Shown: in pieces, positions 12,543 through 24,290 of the stretch
Position numbering within the stretch: position 1 is the stretch's first letter
Layout: every line of letters starts with the position of its first letter
Assembly: GCA_037954665.1 (NCBI GenBank)
Contig: JBBMOL010000018.1
Span: 7,006,001-7,070,000 of the forward strand
DNA: 64,000 nt
Direction of reading: 5' to 3'
DNA from: Laguncularia racemosa
Taxonomy: Eukaryota > Streptophyta > Magnoliopsida > Myrtales > Combretaceae
Made by a program: the position numbers and the translations under genes
Notes under the pieces: model-generated
Told to the model about the DNA's origin: nothing
Seen by the model: only the letters and a program-made list of their open reading frames with translations
Database searches by the model: none

Positions 12543-12917
12543 ATGTGAAATTGATACTTCCCTTGAACTCTCCATGCTCAATTCTATTTATAGAAGATTA
12601 AATAAATTTGAATTTGATCCATATATAAAAATCCTCATTCTTATCTTCTTTTAGATTTGATATGTTTTAATCATTTTCAATGCAAGTCTTTAACATATTA
12701 CAAATTTGCATGTATTAACTGAAAGATTTGCATAAAAATTAATAAAAATCCAATCTTGTTTAACCAAATTAGATGCAATCTCCTCGCGTTTCTCTCTCCT
12801 CTATCTTCCTTCTCTCCCCCGTGCGGTTGTCCATCTGAAGGTTAAAGTCAAGCATGTGCCTCGCATGTGACTGTTTCAGCCAGTGGATGACTGCCATGTG
12901 GTAGTTGAAATGCAATG
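12543..12917 (+). repeat. Direct repeat, copy 2 (~375 bp)
   Basis: Counterpart of 10261-10660. Differences include deletions of about 20-25 bp in the first 120 bp and scattered transitions. Confidence 0.65.
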
Positions 12918-13689
12918 TTAAAAAACATAAAAATAAAAAGGACGTGCTTGTTTCAAACTAACCACCATCTAAACTTTTTCCTTACGGTTGCGACCAACAT
13001 CCGGACCAACTAAGCCAAACATTTTCTCAATATTTATTGCAAATGAATTTATTTAAGGATTTTTCATAGTCTCACTTATTATTTTAGTAGGATTGATCTA
13101 AAAATTAATCTCATTATTTAGTCTCACTTCATTTCTCTCTTTTTTTTTTTTTTTTCTCATTTTCTATTTTATTGTAGTTTTGTAAACCTAGTCTACCTTA
13201 ATGAAAACCAATTAAATTGGGGCAAAAAGTGAAGTGTCTACACTACAATATAATATATTATATTATGCACATATATCATTATATACTAATATGTATGTTA
13301 TAATATGTGATATATATATTGTATCTTGAGTTAACCGTTTTTTTTTTTTAATAAATAAGATGTGCACACTCAGATTCTATTTTGATTACATTACAACTAA
13401 ATACAATATAAGAATTGAGCCAATGATTCAATAGGTATTTCTAAAATAGGAATAGATTTGTCATTTGATATTACAATCTATTTCATTTTATATTATTTTT
13501 ATATACTAAACGTGATATAAATGTTAAATGTTAATATAAATATGAATATTTTATTTTTCTTTTGAATTCTTTTATATATATATATATTTATCTAGGTGAT
13601 TCATTAATTGATTTTTCTTTTTGATTTTGGGTAAATCCTAATGGGCATCTAAGGATGAACCAACAATAATTGGAAGTCAAATTCGGTAA
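12918..13689. other. AT-rich intergenic DNA upstream of the Rab gene
   Basis: Contains a TA-rich tract (13245-13320), poly-T runs and an actaaacgtgatata word like the MITE-like end at about 9170. No gene seen. Confidence 0.5.
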
Positions 13690-14034
13690 ATCCTAATGAT
13701 TCTGCGTCCACTTCAGACTCGCGGGACGAGTCACGACCACCTCTTATCGTCCAATATGGAAACATGCACGTAACATAAAAAAATTATATGTCGGACTCGA
13801 TCTGTCAAATCACCTATTTTCTTTTCTGATCCTTCCAATTTCGGCCCTCTCCTCTCCTCCTCTTCTCACTCCTACTCCTGGATCCATCCACCTCAAGGCT
13901 ATGTCAATAATAAGGTGACATATCTACGGCTTTATTTACGGATGACTACGAGGTTCCTCGGATGTGTTAAAGTAATCGTCATCATTGTCATAGGGTTTCA
14001 CTTTTGATGTAGAGATTACGAAAGTGAAAAAGAT
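13690..14034 (+). promoter_or_regulatory. Promoter and 5' leader of the Rab gene
   Basis: A CAAT-like word (gtccaatatgg, about 13748) precedes a pyrimidine-rich patch (ccctctcctctcctcctctt, from about 13844), a core element common in plant promoters that lack a TATA box. I see no good TATA box, only an AT-rich attatatg at about 13782. The leader before the start codon would hold short upstream ORFs: a 5-codon one starting at about 13900 and a 21-codon one at 13942-14007. The transcription start is inferred, not seen. Confidence 0.45.
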
Positions 14035-15064
14035 ATGGAAAATGGGTTTGATCATGAGTATGATTATTTGTTTAAGATCGCTCTGGTTGGCGACTCTGGT
14101 GTTGGTAAATCTAATATTCTCGCCAGGTTCGTCAGAAATGAGTTTCACATCAAATCTAAATCTACCATCGGTGTCGAATTTGCTACAAGAACGATGCAGG
14201 TTTTCCTTTTTTCTTCACGACTCGATGGATTGTGTAAATATGCCTTTTCTCTTGGTTTTCGAAAACAGAAAAATAGATGTAGATGTGGGCATTTTATGTA
14301 TTGAAAGCTGCATCCCAAAAAAAAAAAAAAAACGCTGCACCCTACTTGTTTGTTGAATTTATTGAGATTGCTTGCAAAAATACTAGCGAGGCAAATATGA
14401 CTTCGAGGTTAACATAACATGTGATTTTGAGCTTTCATTTACTCAGCTTCTGCTGTTGACAAAAAATTCGTTGTACTATAATGAATTTACTCAAGCAAGC
14501 AACGTTTTGTTGGACCAAGGGCTAAATAGGAAAAGGAAATATGAATTTCATATCACAAACATTGTATAATTGCAGGTTGAGGGAAAAAGAATCAAGGCTC
14601 AGATATGGGATACAGCAGGGCAGGAGCGGTATCGCGCCATAACTAGTGCTTATTACCGTGGCGCGGCCGGGGCACTTCTTGTCTATGATATAACCAAGAG
14701 GAGAACCTTTGAAAATGCGCATAATTGGCTTCGTGAATTGAGGGACCATGCGGATGCTAACATTGTCATTATGATGGCTGGAAATAAGACTGATCTAAAT
14801 CATCTTAGAGCCGTCTCGGAACACGATAGTCGGTCCTTCGCAGAGAGGGAGGGTCTTTTGATTCTTGAGACGTCCGCATTGGAAGCGAAAAATATCGAGA
14901 GGTTGCTCCGGACAATTTTAACTGAGATTTACCATGTTGTAAGAAGCGAGGCATTGACAGCGGCAGTGGAAGCTGCTGCCGTCACCACCCCTCCTGGTGG
15001 TACCACTGTTAATCTCGCCGATGAACCAGTGAGTGCGGATACAGCAGGCTGCTGTTCCACGTGA
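14035..15064 (+). CDS. RABA-type (Rab11-like) small GTPase, two exons
   Basis: Exons 14035-14199 and 14576-15064 join to 217 residues; the 376-bp intron starts GT (14200) and ends AG (14575). The split after ...TRTMQ is the usual RABA intron site. All GTPase motifs are present: P-loop GDSGVGKS (19-26), switch I STIGVEF, WDTAGQE with catalytic Gln71, NKTD (125-128) and ETSAL (153-157). The C-terminus is GCCST, a double-cysteine geranylgeranylation site, after a variable linker. RABA proteins direct trans-Golgi/endosome-to-plasma-membrane traffic; that is family knowledge. Length is normal and no stops or frameshifts occur, so it is likely functional. Small oddities: NILARF in place of the usual NLLSRF, and AAGALL for AVGALL. 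The exact RABA subgroup is not settled. Confidence 0.93.
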
Positions 15065-16083
15065 TTGAATTAGATAAAAGGAGATCAGGCAGCTTGCAGA
15101 AGAATTCTTCTTTAGTCTTGATGAGGGCGAGGATCATGAGACTTGTATATTACTTCAAATTTTACCTTTTATTGCAATTAATCAACTCTCTATGTCTAAA
15201 TAATATCTCCATCTATGTTTCCACCAAACATATGTTATCAATATCACATCTTATGCTTTTTTATGCACATATGACAGCATGAGGTTGGAGGAAACATGGG
15301 TGTGAACAACATTTGGGACGGTGTGATTTGGCTCGATTGCAATGGGGTGCTATGAGGAACTCTATGAAGACCAATGCGGTTGCTTCTGTAGACTTCAAAG
15401 AGGCCGAAATCATGTTTTTGTAGTTTTGACCTAAGATTTGGTGATAGCCTCACTCACTGATATGGTACTAAAGAGAGACGACAGCAGTAGAAACACAATT
15501 CTCAAGCTTTTAGTTTCTCTTCTGGATTTTGTTTAACTTCTACTTGTAGATGTAACAAATGACATTCTCTTGCCTTGAGGTACGATTTACTTCTCTTTTG
15601 TTCTCTTTGGCTGCGTGTCTCAAAACTTTGGATTTCCTAGACCATGGCGATTTCCTTAAGGGCTGCTCAAAATGCAGCAGAAGTCATGATAAAACGGTTC
15701 TGGTCTCTGAAGAGATGCAGCATTATGGGCTACTCGTTAAGGTGGCATACTGTCAAGTTTTGAGAATATGCCATGAAAATTTATGAAGGAGGTGTATGCT
15801 CTCTCTCTCTCAGGCGCTGCAGGACGTGCTGTGTACCTTTGAAGCGCTTCAGATTTGCAAGTTGCTCTCTACTTGCTGTAACAGCGGTTTAAAGGAGTAA
15901 ATCTTGCATCGATATGTACCGCTCACAGTGATTTAGAGTTTTTACTATTAATATGTATACTTAAACGAAAGTCAGGTTTATGCCCCCTTGTATATTCCTT
16001 TATTTTTCATTTTCAAATAAATTAGGCGATGACCCCTTATCATCAAAAAAAAAAAAAAAAAAAAGTCGCTTTATTCATATTTG
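15065..16083 (+). other. Rab 3' flank and unassigned DNA ending in a poly-A run
   Basis: The first part should hold the Rab 3' UTR. The rest (15280-16040) has no clear coding domain on either strand. It ends in a run of about 20 A at 16047-16066, which may mark an old retroposed sequence. No target site duplication was found for that run. Confidence 0.4.
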
Positions 16084-16097
16084 AAACTTTTGCATGT
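16084..16097 (+). repeat. LINE target site duplication, left copy
   Basis: aaacttttgcatgt. It recurs at 30857-30870 directly after the LINE poly-A tail. The first three A could belong to the tail, so the firm duplication is 11 bp. Confidence 0.9.
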
Positions 16098-17450
16098 CAG
16101 TTATAATTCTAAAATCCGTGGAGGATGGGGGTGCTGTCTATTGTAACTCAACATTGGTAGGTTACTTCCTAGGCCACAAAATATCCTTCTCCTTGGTGCA
16201 ATCAACCACATTCAGGCTTTGGAAGGAGCATGGTCTAATCAATGTGTTGGAAAATAAAGAAGGTTTCTTCTACTTCCACTTTGCCAAGGACAAAGATTTA
16301 TCAATTATCTGAGAGAAAACATGGTATTTCTCCCAGCGTTTTCTAATCCTTTAGAGGTGGAGAAGAGGATTATCACTAGATAAACCTCAGCTAATCCACA
16401 TTCCTATGTGGGTGAACTTGAGTTACATCCTGTGTGAATATTTGAGTGCTGATGGTATCGGCTACATAGCTAGCGGAGTTAGATCCCCCATTAAAGTTGA
16501 CACATTGACCGCATTTAAATAGCGAGCAAATCAAGCTCAAGTCCTAATTGAAATTGGCATTAGGGAAGACTTCATCACCTAAGTTGAGGTTGAAATACCT
16601 AATGGCCTCTTAGCAAGGGTTCATGTCGAGTAGCAATGGTTCCCTCCTAGATGCAAAAAATTTGTAAGGTCTTTAGGAATTCTTATAACCCAACACTAAC
16701 CCCAAAGCCACAAGCTACCATTGAAACCTCCAAGGCCAAAGAAGACCAATGGGTACCTGTCCAACAAAGAGGTAAGAGCAAACAAAATTAGAATGGGAAT
16801 GATGTTAGAATTAGTTCCACACCTCCCTCATCACCTCACCGGGTTTAAGTGGAAGTTAATGAAGAAGTGCAATCACCTCTAAATCATAAGCCAACTATAA
16901 TGGGGGATTGCAGCAAGTAGGATGGTATGTCAAAAGTTGTTGTAGAAGTCGTAGCTGAGGCTAAAGCAGTAGATACTAAGGTTAAGGAGGAAGAAGGCTC
17001 CACTCTCCTAGAGTGGAGTCCTAATGAAGCTAAAAGGAGGGATAATGTTACTGGCGAAATGGAAGTTGATGCTAAAGCTATGATCACCCTCGATACATTG
17101 CTAAACCATTAGAAGTCAAGTGCTTCTCATGACACCTTGGACTCCTCCCACGTCTCTGAATCCTTTAATCAACCGGTAAATTCACAAAACCAGGAGGACT
17201 TAAATGGTCATCAAGACTATAATAGTAGGAACATAGATGACAGTGAAGAACTTGAAATTGAATAAGTTGGTTCAAATCAACAAGACTTCAGTTAGTAACC
17301 TTAAGAGTAACAAGAGCTCAAGCTCTTTAGGACGTCAAAAGAAAAAAACAACAAAAGAGGCATCACACCTTCACTTAAGTGTAATTCGTTCGAGCCATAT
17401 ATCATATGATAAATATAGTGGCTTAAAATATAAGAGGGTTTAACGACCCC
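16098..17450 (+). pseudogene. LINE ORF1 remnant (DUF4283, zinc-knuckle-like)
   Basis: Starts within the domain: FRLWKEHGLINVLENKEGFF (about 16215-16270), then IPMWVNL and GIGYIASGVRSPIKVD, the conserved DUF4283 order. WFPPRCKKF (about 16640) stands where the zinc knuckle normally is, but the cysteine pattern is broken. A charged, low-complexity region follows (16927-17440). ORF1 proteins of plant L1 elements bind RNA. At least three in-frame stops are present. Confidence 0.7.
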
Positions 17451-17456
17451 ATCAAA

Positions 17457-18040
17457 GCTATGGAGGTTAAAAGAATTTACGACACCAATAAAGTTTCATT
17501 GTTGGGGTTACTTGAAACTAAAGTGAATTTCTCTAACGAAGTAACTATTCTAAACATCTTAGGTATGAGATGGCAAGTTGTGATAAATCAAGTAGCACGA
17601 AAATGTATGTGGCTAATTTGGAACTCAAGGGAGTGGGACATTCGAGTTGAGGTGGAACACACGCAATACATGCATTGTGCAGTAAAACACTTGAGTACCA
17701 ATATTCTCTTAGTTGCTACATTTATCTATGGGTCTAACAATGATAGGGAACAAAGGTTATTATGGGAAAATATTATAGCCCATTCCTCACTTTTGTCCAT
17801 GAGCCCATGGTTACTACTCAGAGATTTCAACATGGCAAGATACACTTCAAAAAAACTAGGGGGAAGAATTGGATCGACAATAGCAATGGAAGAATTCCAT
17901 AATTGTATAACTAGCTCAAAGCTAAAGGATTTAAGATATATTAGGGACTTCTTTATGTAGACCAATAAAAAAGAAGAAAACCCAATTCTGAGAAAGCTAG
18001 ATAGAATCTTGGTTAACCATCATTGGTTATAAGTGTTTCC
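17457..18040 (+). pseudogene. LINE ORF2 endonuclease domain, broken
   Basis: Reads MEVKRIYDTNKVSLLGLLET, with LLETKV being the conserved metal-binding Glu segment, then an IYGSN block and LLRDFN (about 17815), where functional elements have GDFN, so the Gly is lost. LRKLDRILVN (about 17985) is the downstream LDR motif, after a TAG stop at about 17958. The domain nicks target DNA in intact elements. Here it is non-functional. Confidence 0.8.
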
Positions 18041-18049
18041 AAAAACTCA

Positions 18050-19419
18050 AGCCAAATTCTTATCTCTTGTACTTTTGAATCACTCCATAGCCATCACTTC
18101 TATGGACTTTTGCTTTGGTGTAAGGAAGATGCCTTTTAAGTTTTTCAACTTCTAGATTAAGCATAAAGCTTTAAGGACATAGTTACTAAAACATGGAGCA
18201 CTGAGATTGAAGGTTCAAAAATTTTTCAAGTAATTGGGATACTCAAAGTGTTGAAAGCAGAGCTTATGTGATTAAACAATGTCGGATTCTCCAACATATC
18301 TAATAGAGTGAAATTGGCTAAGAATGCTCTCTTATAGGTGCAAATAGCCATATAGAGCAATGGAGATACATCCTATATCAAAGAGGAGAAGGAAGCCTTC
18401 AGGAAGTATTACTTGCTTAGAGGAGCTGAAGAGAGTTTCTTTAAATAGAAATCTAGAACAAAGTGGTTGAGACTAGGGGGATAAAAGTACCTCCTTCTTC
18501 CATAAAGCAATAAGGAACCTTCATAACAGACGTTCCTTATATAGACTTCTAAAGAAGGATGGAAGTGAAGAAAAAGGGGAAGCAAAAGTTAAGGAGATAG
18601 TTGTATCACACTTCCAACGATTATATGACAGCTCTTTCCCTTCAATTAACCAAGAGCAAGTCCACAACCTAATGACTTGGAAGTTGATAGAATAATAAAA
18701 AGAAGATTTGAACACTTCATATCTCAGACGAATAGATAAAATGGGGTTTCTTCTCACAAGCAAATGAAAAAGCTCTTGAATCAGATGGGTACTAAGCCAA
18801 ATTCTTTAAGGAGACTTAGGAAATCATAGGCAAGGACGTGACTACAATAGTTAGAGAGTTCTTAACAACTAAGCATCTACTTAGAGAGATTAACTCCACC
18901 ATCATCTCCTTAGTCTTGAAGGTAGCTAACCCTTCAACATTAGGAGAGTTTCATCCAATTGCCTACTGTAATATTCTTTATAAAGCTATTTCTAAGGTAC
19001 TAGCCACGTGTCTTAAAAACATCATACCTTTCTTAATCGGAAGAGAATAGGCCACATTTATCCTTAGATGTAGAATCACAAATAATATCTTTATATCACA
19101 AGAACTAATGGCTAGATACCAATCATAAAAAGGTGCTCCCCGTTGTACCCTAAAAGTGGACCTTTAGAAAGCTTATGACTCTATATGATGGGATTTCTTA
19201 CTGGAGGTTCTTAAAGCTATGCACTTCTCCTCACATTTTTGTGCCCTCATTGCACAGTGCATTTCCACACCAAAGTTCTCAATAAACATTAATGAAGAAC
19301 TGACTGGTCTCTATAAACATTAATGGAGAATTGACCGATTACTTCACCAGCAAGAGGGGCCTAAGGCAAGGGGACCCTATATCCTCTTACCTATTTGTAA
19401 TTGGCATAGAACTGCTCTT
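18050..19419 (+). pseudogene. LINE reverse transcriptase, N-terminal part
   Basis: Conserved RT blocks can be followed despite stops: STIISLVLKV, FHPIAYCNILYKAISKVLAT (18838-19050), LKVDL-KAYDSI-WDFL (about 19155-19200), FSINI, then GLRQGDPISSYLFVIGIELL (about 19358-19419). A 31-bp local tandem duplication (19282-19312 and 19313-19340) shifts the frame. Element A interrupts the gene directly after IELL. Confidence 0.82.
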
Positions 19420-20834
19420 TGATACGCTCAGAATGTCTATATAAAATGGGAGCGTAAATTGCAGTAAGTGCACTGGTCATATCAAGTAATAAAGTGGCAA
19501 AAAAAAAAAATGTCGATTCCACGAGGACTACAAAGTACTAAACTTATACTAGCTCAAATTGATATTTAGGCAATGGAAAGAAGGCTGATTTCACTATTTG
19601 ATTAAAGACTAAAATAAAATGCAAATTGATGATTTTTGAGAATCTTGAACAAATAAACTTTTCAATTAAAAAGGTAGGAATTAAGAATTCACCCTAGACA
19701 AGTTAGTCAAATTGCCATCATGCTATAATAATCCTTAATCATGTGGATATTCATACGAAATTAACAAAACCCCAAATTAATCTATTAGCTTCCGCTATAC
19801 AAATTAATAGAGGACTCATATTTACAATCATAAACATTCCAGTTATATGAATGACTAATACCCTAAATCAATCTCTCCTAATCCCTTAGAGAAAAGTCAA
19901 TTAGAAGCATTGCATTAATATTAAGATAATTTCTAACATAAGTGACTAACTCAGCTTCCGCATATGTTAATTACTCATTATCAAGAATTTCTTATGAACC
20001 CTAATTCCCCTTCCAAGTCATCAACGTTCCTATAAATCTGATTTAATTAAGAAATAAAGAATTATAGCAAAAAAATTACAATATGAATATTTCCACATGC
20101 CTAATAATTCTATAGCATAATTACAATTATCATTCTACCAGTCTAGGGTTTCATCCCCTTCCCACTAAAAGAAATTAGAACATCATGGAGATGACAACAG
20201 AATAACAATTGATAGAAGCACATGCAATACAATTCATTGTAATTGATAATATATTACTCAATTGCATAAATAATCAACAATTTAGAGATCACCAATCTAG
20301 TAACACAATTGTTTGAAGATCCTCAATTGCAAAACTTCCCCAAAGCTTTAAGAATCAGTAACTCAATCTCCACGAATGATTTCTCTCCACTCAATTGAAT
20401 CAATTCAGGCTTCAATACAAAATTCTCCTAGAAGAACTCTTTCTAGGTCGAAAAATTGGCAAAAAGGTTCCTCTCTTTGTTGCAACAAAGCTATTTATAT
20501 CAAAGGATAGACGAGACAATTCGTCAGAAAGAAGGCCGGCCTAAAGCCGGATCAAAGCCGGCGGCCTTAGATGTAAACCGGCTGTGAAGGCCGGCAGCCT
20601 TAGATGTAAACCGGCTGTGAAGGCCGGCGGCCTTGGATGTAAAAATTAGTCCAACTTCCAATGCTTTCCATGCCATCTTTCTATGTGCTCCACTTATATC
20701 TTGAATCTAAGTCCTCAAAGACCTGAATAATCAAAATACATCCATTAAGTACCATCTTCCCATGAATTCCATAGAATCCATTGAATTTCATCATAAATCA
20801 TACTATAAAATATGAGTAAAATGTGCCTTTATCA
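19420..20834 (-). repeat. 3' LTR of element A (1415 bp)
   Basis: On the plus strand it starts tgatacgctcag and ends tgcctttatca. It matches 27807-29317 throughout. It is about 96 bp shorter, which is accounted for by three fewer 33-bp units in the internal minisatellite and a poly-A tract three bases longer. Confidence 0.93.
20545..20642 (-). repeat. 33-bp minisatellite in 3' LTR of A (two full units)
   Basis: Units contain ccggctgtgaaggccggc followed by (g/a)gcctt(g/a)gatgtaaa. Two full units follow a partial one. The partner array at 28945-29128 has five. Confidence 0.85.
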
Positions 20835-21903
20835 ACTTCCCCACACTTGAACTTTTGTTTGTCCTCAAACAAAATAAAACCAATGACGAAATCTAAATTT
20901 TAGAGTATAAAACAATGACTTTCACAAAATACAAGCATCTTTTCTTTCATGGATCATAACTTGCAATTTCGGTGCCTACCACTCTAACCAACTGGGTTTA
21001 TGTAATTAGAGTACCATAATTAAAATTAAATATCTAATCCAAACAAAACAAACTTATGCCCGAGTGTTTAGCAAAAGAATCTTAACTGAAAAGTAAATAC
21101 TCAATCCTATAAAGAAAAACACCCATTTAAACTTCACTGGCCATTAGCAAGTATATGATCCTTCCTATCACTTCTTTGAACAAGTCGACACAAAATGAAA
21201 GCATATGGTATCCATTCCCTTCCTAGATTTTCTCCCTTTTTATTATAAGTCTCATGTACTATTGATTGGCATTCACTAAAACTCTTCTTTTCTGTTTTTT
21301 TTTTTTTTTATATATAAGTTCATGTTTTGAACTTTTGCTTCTCTGCCCTTATCGCTATAGTGAGATCACTGAGTTGGCACATCCCGGGCTCATCACCCAA
21401 GTGACCAGGTTTTAAAGGGACCCCATCGGACTCTCCCTCACTCTAGCATTCAAGTTTGGATACTCTTAACTCAATTACCTGAGTTATTGGAGTAAGGCAA
21501 CTCATTTCGTTTGAATGCTGCAACAGAATTAAGACTTTTTTTTTCTTTTTTTTTTTAAGGAGTCACTAAGCGAGAAGTTTCCCCTACCTCTTTCATCAGG
21601 TGTTGACAAGCTTTCAAAGTAACTTTCAAGACAATATGCAAGCTAAAGAAGCGACTCGAAGTAGACCTGTTTATCTTTCCCTTAAGGACTCGACTCACTT
21701 TCAAAAATCCAATTCTAGAGCTAAAAACAAGGGGAATTTTGTATTATAAGGATTTTGCTACTTGATTTTAATTTCGTATTCTCATCACAATAGCAGGTGA
21801 GTAAGGCACCAAAGCAAATCCAAATTTTCAATTAAATCATAACAGATGCTATCAGCAATACTCTTTTTAAACTATCTAAATTTCAATCAACAATTTTCAC
21901 AAA

Positions 21904-21906
<3 letters not shown>

Positions 21907-21939
<33 letters not shown>
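21907..21939. repeat. (ATT)n microsatellite
   Basis: About eleven ATT units within the 3' region of element A. Confidence 0.9.
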
Positions 21940-22353
21940 TTGCCTCAAATTTGCCATATACTTGAGGATAATTATCATTCAAGTGACAGAAAAGTTCAGG
22001 CATTAGATGTCATAAGATTAAATCACAGATTTTACACATCAATCATTTACTCCATTCCAATTCTATTTCCTATATGCCTCCCCACACTTATATTGAACAG
22101 TGCCCTCACTGTTCCTAAGGCAGCTCAAAAAAAAGAAGGAATATCAGTATATAAAAGGAAAAACTGGTACTTCCCTGGTGTACATGTTTTGCAGCAGTAG
22201 AAGAGAATTCCCACCATGAAGGCCGCCAGCTTTCCAGCGGCCTTGAATCATGTTTCCTTCTTCTTCTTCTTCTTTTTTTCATTAAAAAATAAAAAAATAA
22301 AGATAAATAAAATCAAAAATCAAAAATCAAAACTATTGTATACCAATTTTCCG

Positions 22354-22371
22354 CATGGGCTATCTCCCATG
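22354..22371 (-). other. Conserved hairpin after pol in element A
   Basis: catggg, a 6-nt loop and cccatg, next to gaagcgctt. Element B has the same stem with a different loop at 52260-52277. Both lie just after the end of the pol reading frame. Confidence 0.6.
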
Positions 22372-22466
22372 AAGCGCTTAGTTTATAGTCGTTGGCCCGA
22401 CTTTAATGGTCCTCATGATGGATTTCTCAGATCCATAGAAGTGGTCTCTTTATCAATGTTGTACCC

Positions 22467-23693
22467 TTAATAAAAATGCTTGAGAAGACTACCGTTTACT
22501 TTAAAAGTGCGGTTATCTTCTGCTTTCAACTCAATGACACCATAAGGAAAAACATTGGTAATAACAAATGGTCCAGACCAACGGGATTTCAACTTACTTG
22601 GAAACAACTTCAATCGAGAGTTGTACAATAAGACCTTTTGACCAGGTAAGAACTCTCGCTGTAAGATGTTCCTATCATGCCATCGCTTTGCTCTTTCCTT
22701 GTAAATCCTAGCATTTTCATATGCTTCCTCTCTCATCTCAGCCATGTGATTCAATTGGAGCAACCTTTTTTCACCTACAGCTTGCAACTCAAAGTTAAGG
22801 TATTTTATGGCCCAGTATGCCTTGTGCTCAAGCTCTACAGGTAGGTGACATGATTTACCATAAACAATCTTGTAGGGGGACATTCCAATAGGGGTTTTAA
22901 AAGCTGTTCTATAAGCCCACAATGCATCATCAAGTTTTAAAGACCAATCCTTTCGGGATGCATTGATAGTTTTCTCTAAGATACGCTTTATTTCCCTATT
23001 GGACACCTCAACCTGTCCACAAGTCTATGGATGATAAGGGGTGGCAATTTTATGAGTAACTCCATATTTTGAAAATAAGTTTTTAAATTGCCTGTTGCAA
23101 AAATGTGATCTACCATCACTTATGATAGCTCTAGGTACCCCAAATCTTGAAAATATGTTCTTTTTCAAAAATCTAATAACTACCTTAGCATCATTAGTTT
23201 GTAGAGCAACCGCTTCTACCCATTTAGACACATAATCAACAGCTAAGAGTATGTGTTTATTTGAAAAAGAAGGGGGAAAAGGACCCATGAAGTCTATTCC
23301 CCACACATAAAAAAGCTCAACTACAAGAATATTGTTTTGTGGCAATTCATGTCTTCTTGAAATATTGCCAGTCCTTTGGCATTGAGCACAAGTCATAATG
23401 AAGTTCCTGCAATCATAAAACAAACTGGGCCAATAAAATCCACAAGATAAAATTTTTGCTGCTGTTATTTCTACCCCAAAGTGACCTCCTGTTTCTTTGG
23501 AGTGACAGTGCTGTATTATGCTAAGCTGTTCAATTTCAGGCACACATCGTCTAATTACCTGGTCAGCACAGGATTTAAACAAATACGGCTCATCCCAAAA
23601 ATAATACTTCACATCATGCAAAATTTTCTTTTTCTGTTGGAATGACAACCTATATGGTATGATTTTGCTAACCATGTAATTAACTATGTCGGC
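22467..23693 (-). pseudogene. Integrase of element A, one internal stop
   Basis: Reads from ADIVNYMVSK to HFY and stop. The zinc-binding part shows H...H (HCHSKETGGHFG) and CAQC. The core has GIDFMGPF (first Asp), SDGRSHF (second Asp; the usual Gly is Arg) and the Glu in QVEVSNREIK. A TAG at 23025-23027 (minus) sits between YHP and TCGQVEV, between the second Asp and the Glu, where CAG is expected. The C-terminal KLKSRWSGPFVI block is the usual Athila-type end. In intact elements it inserts the cDNA into the genome. It shares its frame with RNase H upstream, separated by one stop near 23694. Confidence 0.9.
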
Positions 23694-23696
23694 ATA

Positions 23697-24290
23697 CTAA
23701 GGTAATTCATGGATGTCTATTGCATGCAAATGCTCATCAGGGAATTTTTCATTAATGGGTGGTTCTAAACAATTATATTCCAAACGGGATAAATGATCAG
23801 CAACCACATTTTCACTTCTCTTTTTATCCTTAATTTCTAAGTCAAATTCTTGCAGCAATAGAATCCAATGAATTAACCTAGGTTTAGCATCAGCTTTAGC
23901 AAATAAATACTTAAGAGCAGCATAATCTGTGTATGCTATTACTTTAGAACCTATCAAGTAAGGCCTAAACTTGTCACAAGCAAATATCACTGCTAATAGC
24001 TCTTTTTCTGTTGTGGCATAGTTTTTCTGGGCCCTGTTCAAGGTTCTACTTGCATAGTATATAGCATGAAAGATCTTACCTCTTCTTTGCCCTAGCACTG
24101 CCCCCACGGCATAGTCGCTAACATCACACATCAGCTCAAATGGAAGCTCCCAATCTGGTGCAACAATCACTAGTGCAAAGCTGAGCTTCTCCTTCAGTAT
24201 ATTGAATGCCTGCAAACAATTTTCATCAAACACAAAAGCAGTCTTTTTCAAGTAAATTACACAGAGGTCTAGAGATTTTAGAGAAGTCCC
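23697..24290 (-). pseudogene. RNase H of element A
   Basis: Contains FELMCDVSDYAVGAVLGQ (first catalytic Asp), YATTEKELLAVIFA (Glu), YTDYAALKYL (Asp; the usual His is Tyr) and VADHLSRLE (last Asp). A frame change relative to RT occurs near 24235, where LLEKD is followed by a short deletion before FVFDENCLQAF. It would degrade the RNA of the RNA-DNA hybrid during replication. Confidence 0.88.

Larger units (their letters stand above)
20835..22466 (-). other. 3' non-coding region of element A
   Basis: Follows the integrase stop at 22467. It carries a polypurine tract next to the LTR (minus: tcaagtgtggggaagt, 20835-20850), a second similar tract at about 22078-22092, a hairpin with GCGCTT at 22354-22377, and a block at 21360-21420 shared with element B (53225-53290, around cccgggatgtg). 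A TTA/ATT microsatellite lies at 21907-21939. No env-like open frame is supported. Confidence 0.75.

Noticed and set aside
16045..16066. Poly-A run as the tail of a second LINE or a Rab retrocopy
   Set aside because: No target site duplication or recognisable body upstream. The Rab gene keeps its intron, so it is not a retrocopy.
22216..22470. Possible env-like or extra ORF in element A 3' region
   Set aside because: Plus-strand frame through poly-T and a microsatellite-like stretch, antisense to the element. No signal peptide or transmembrane pattern worth naming.
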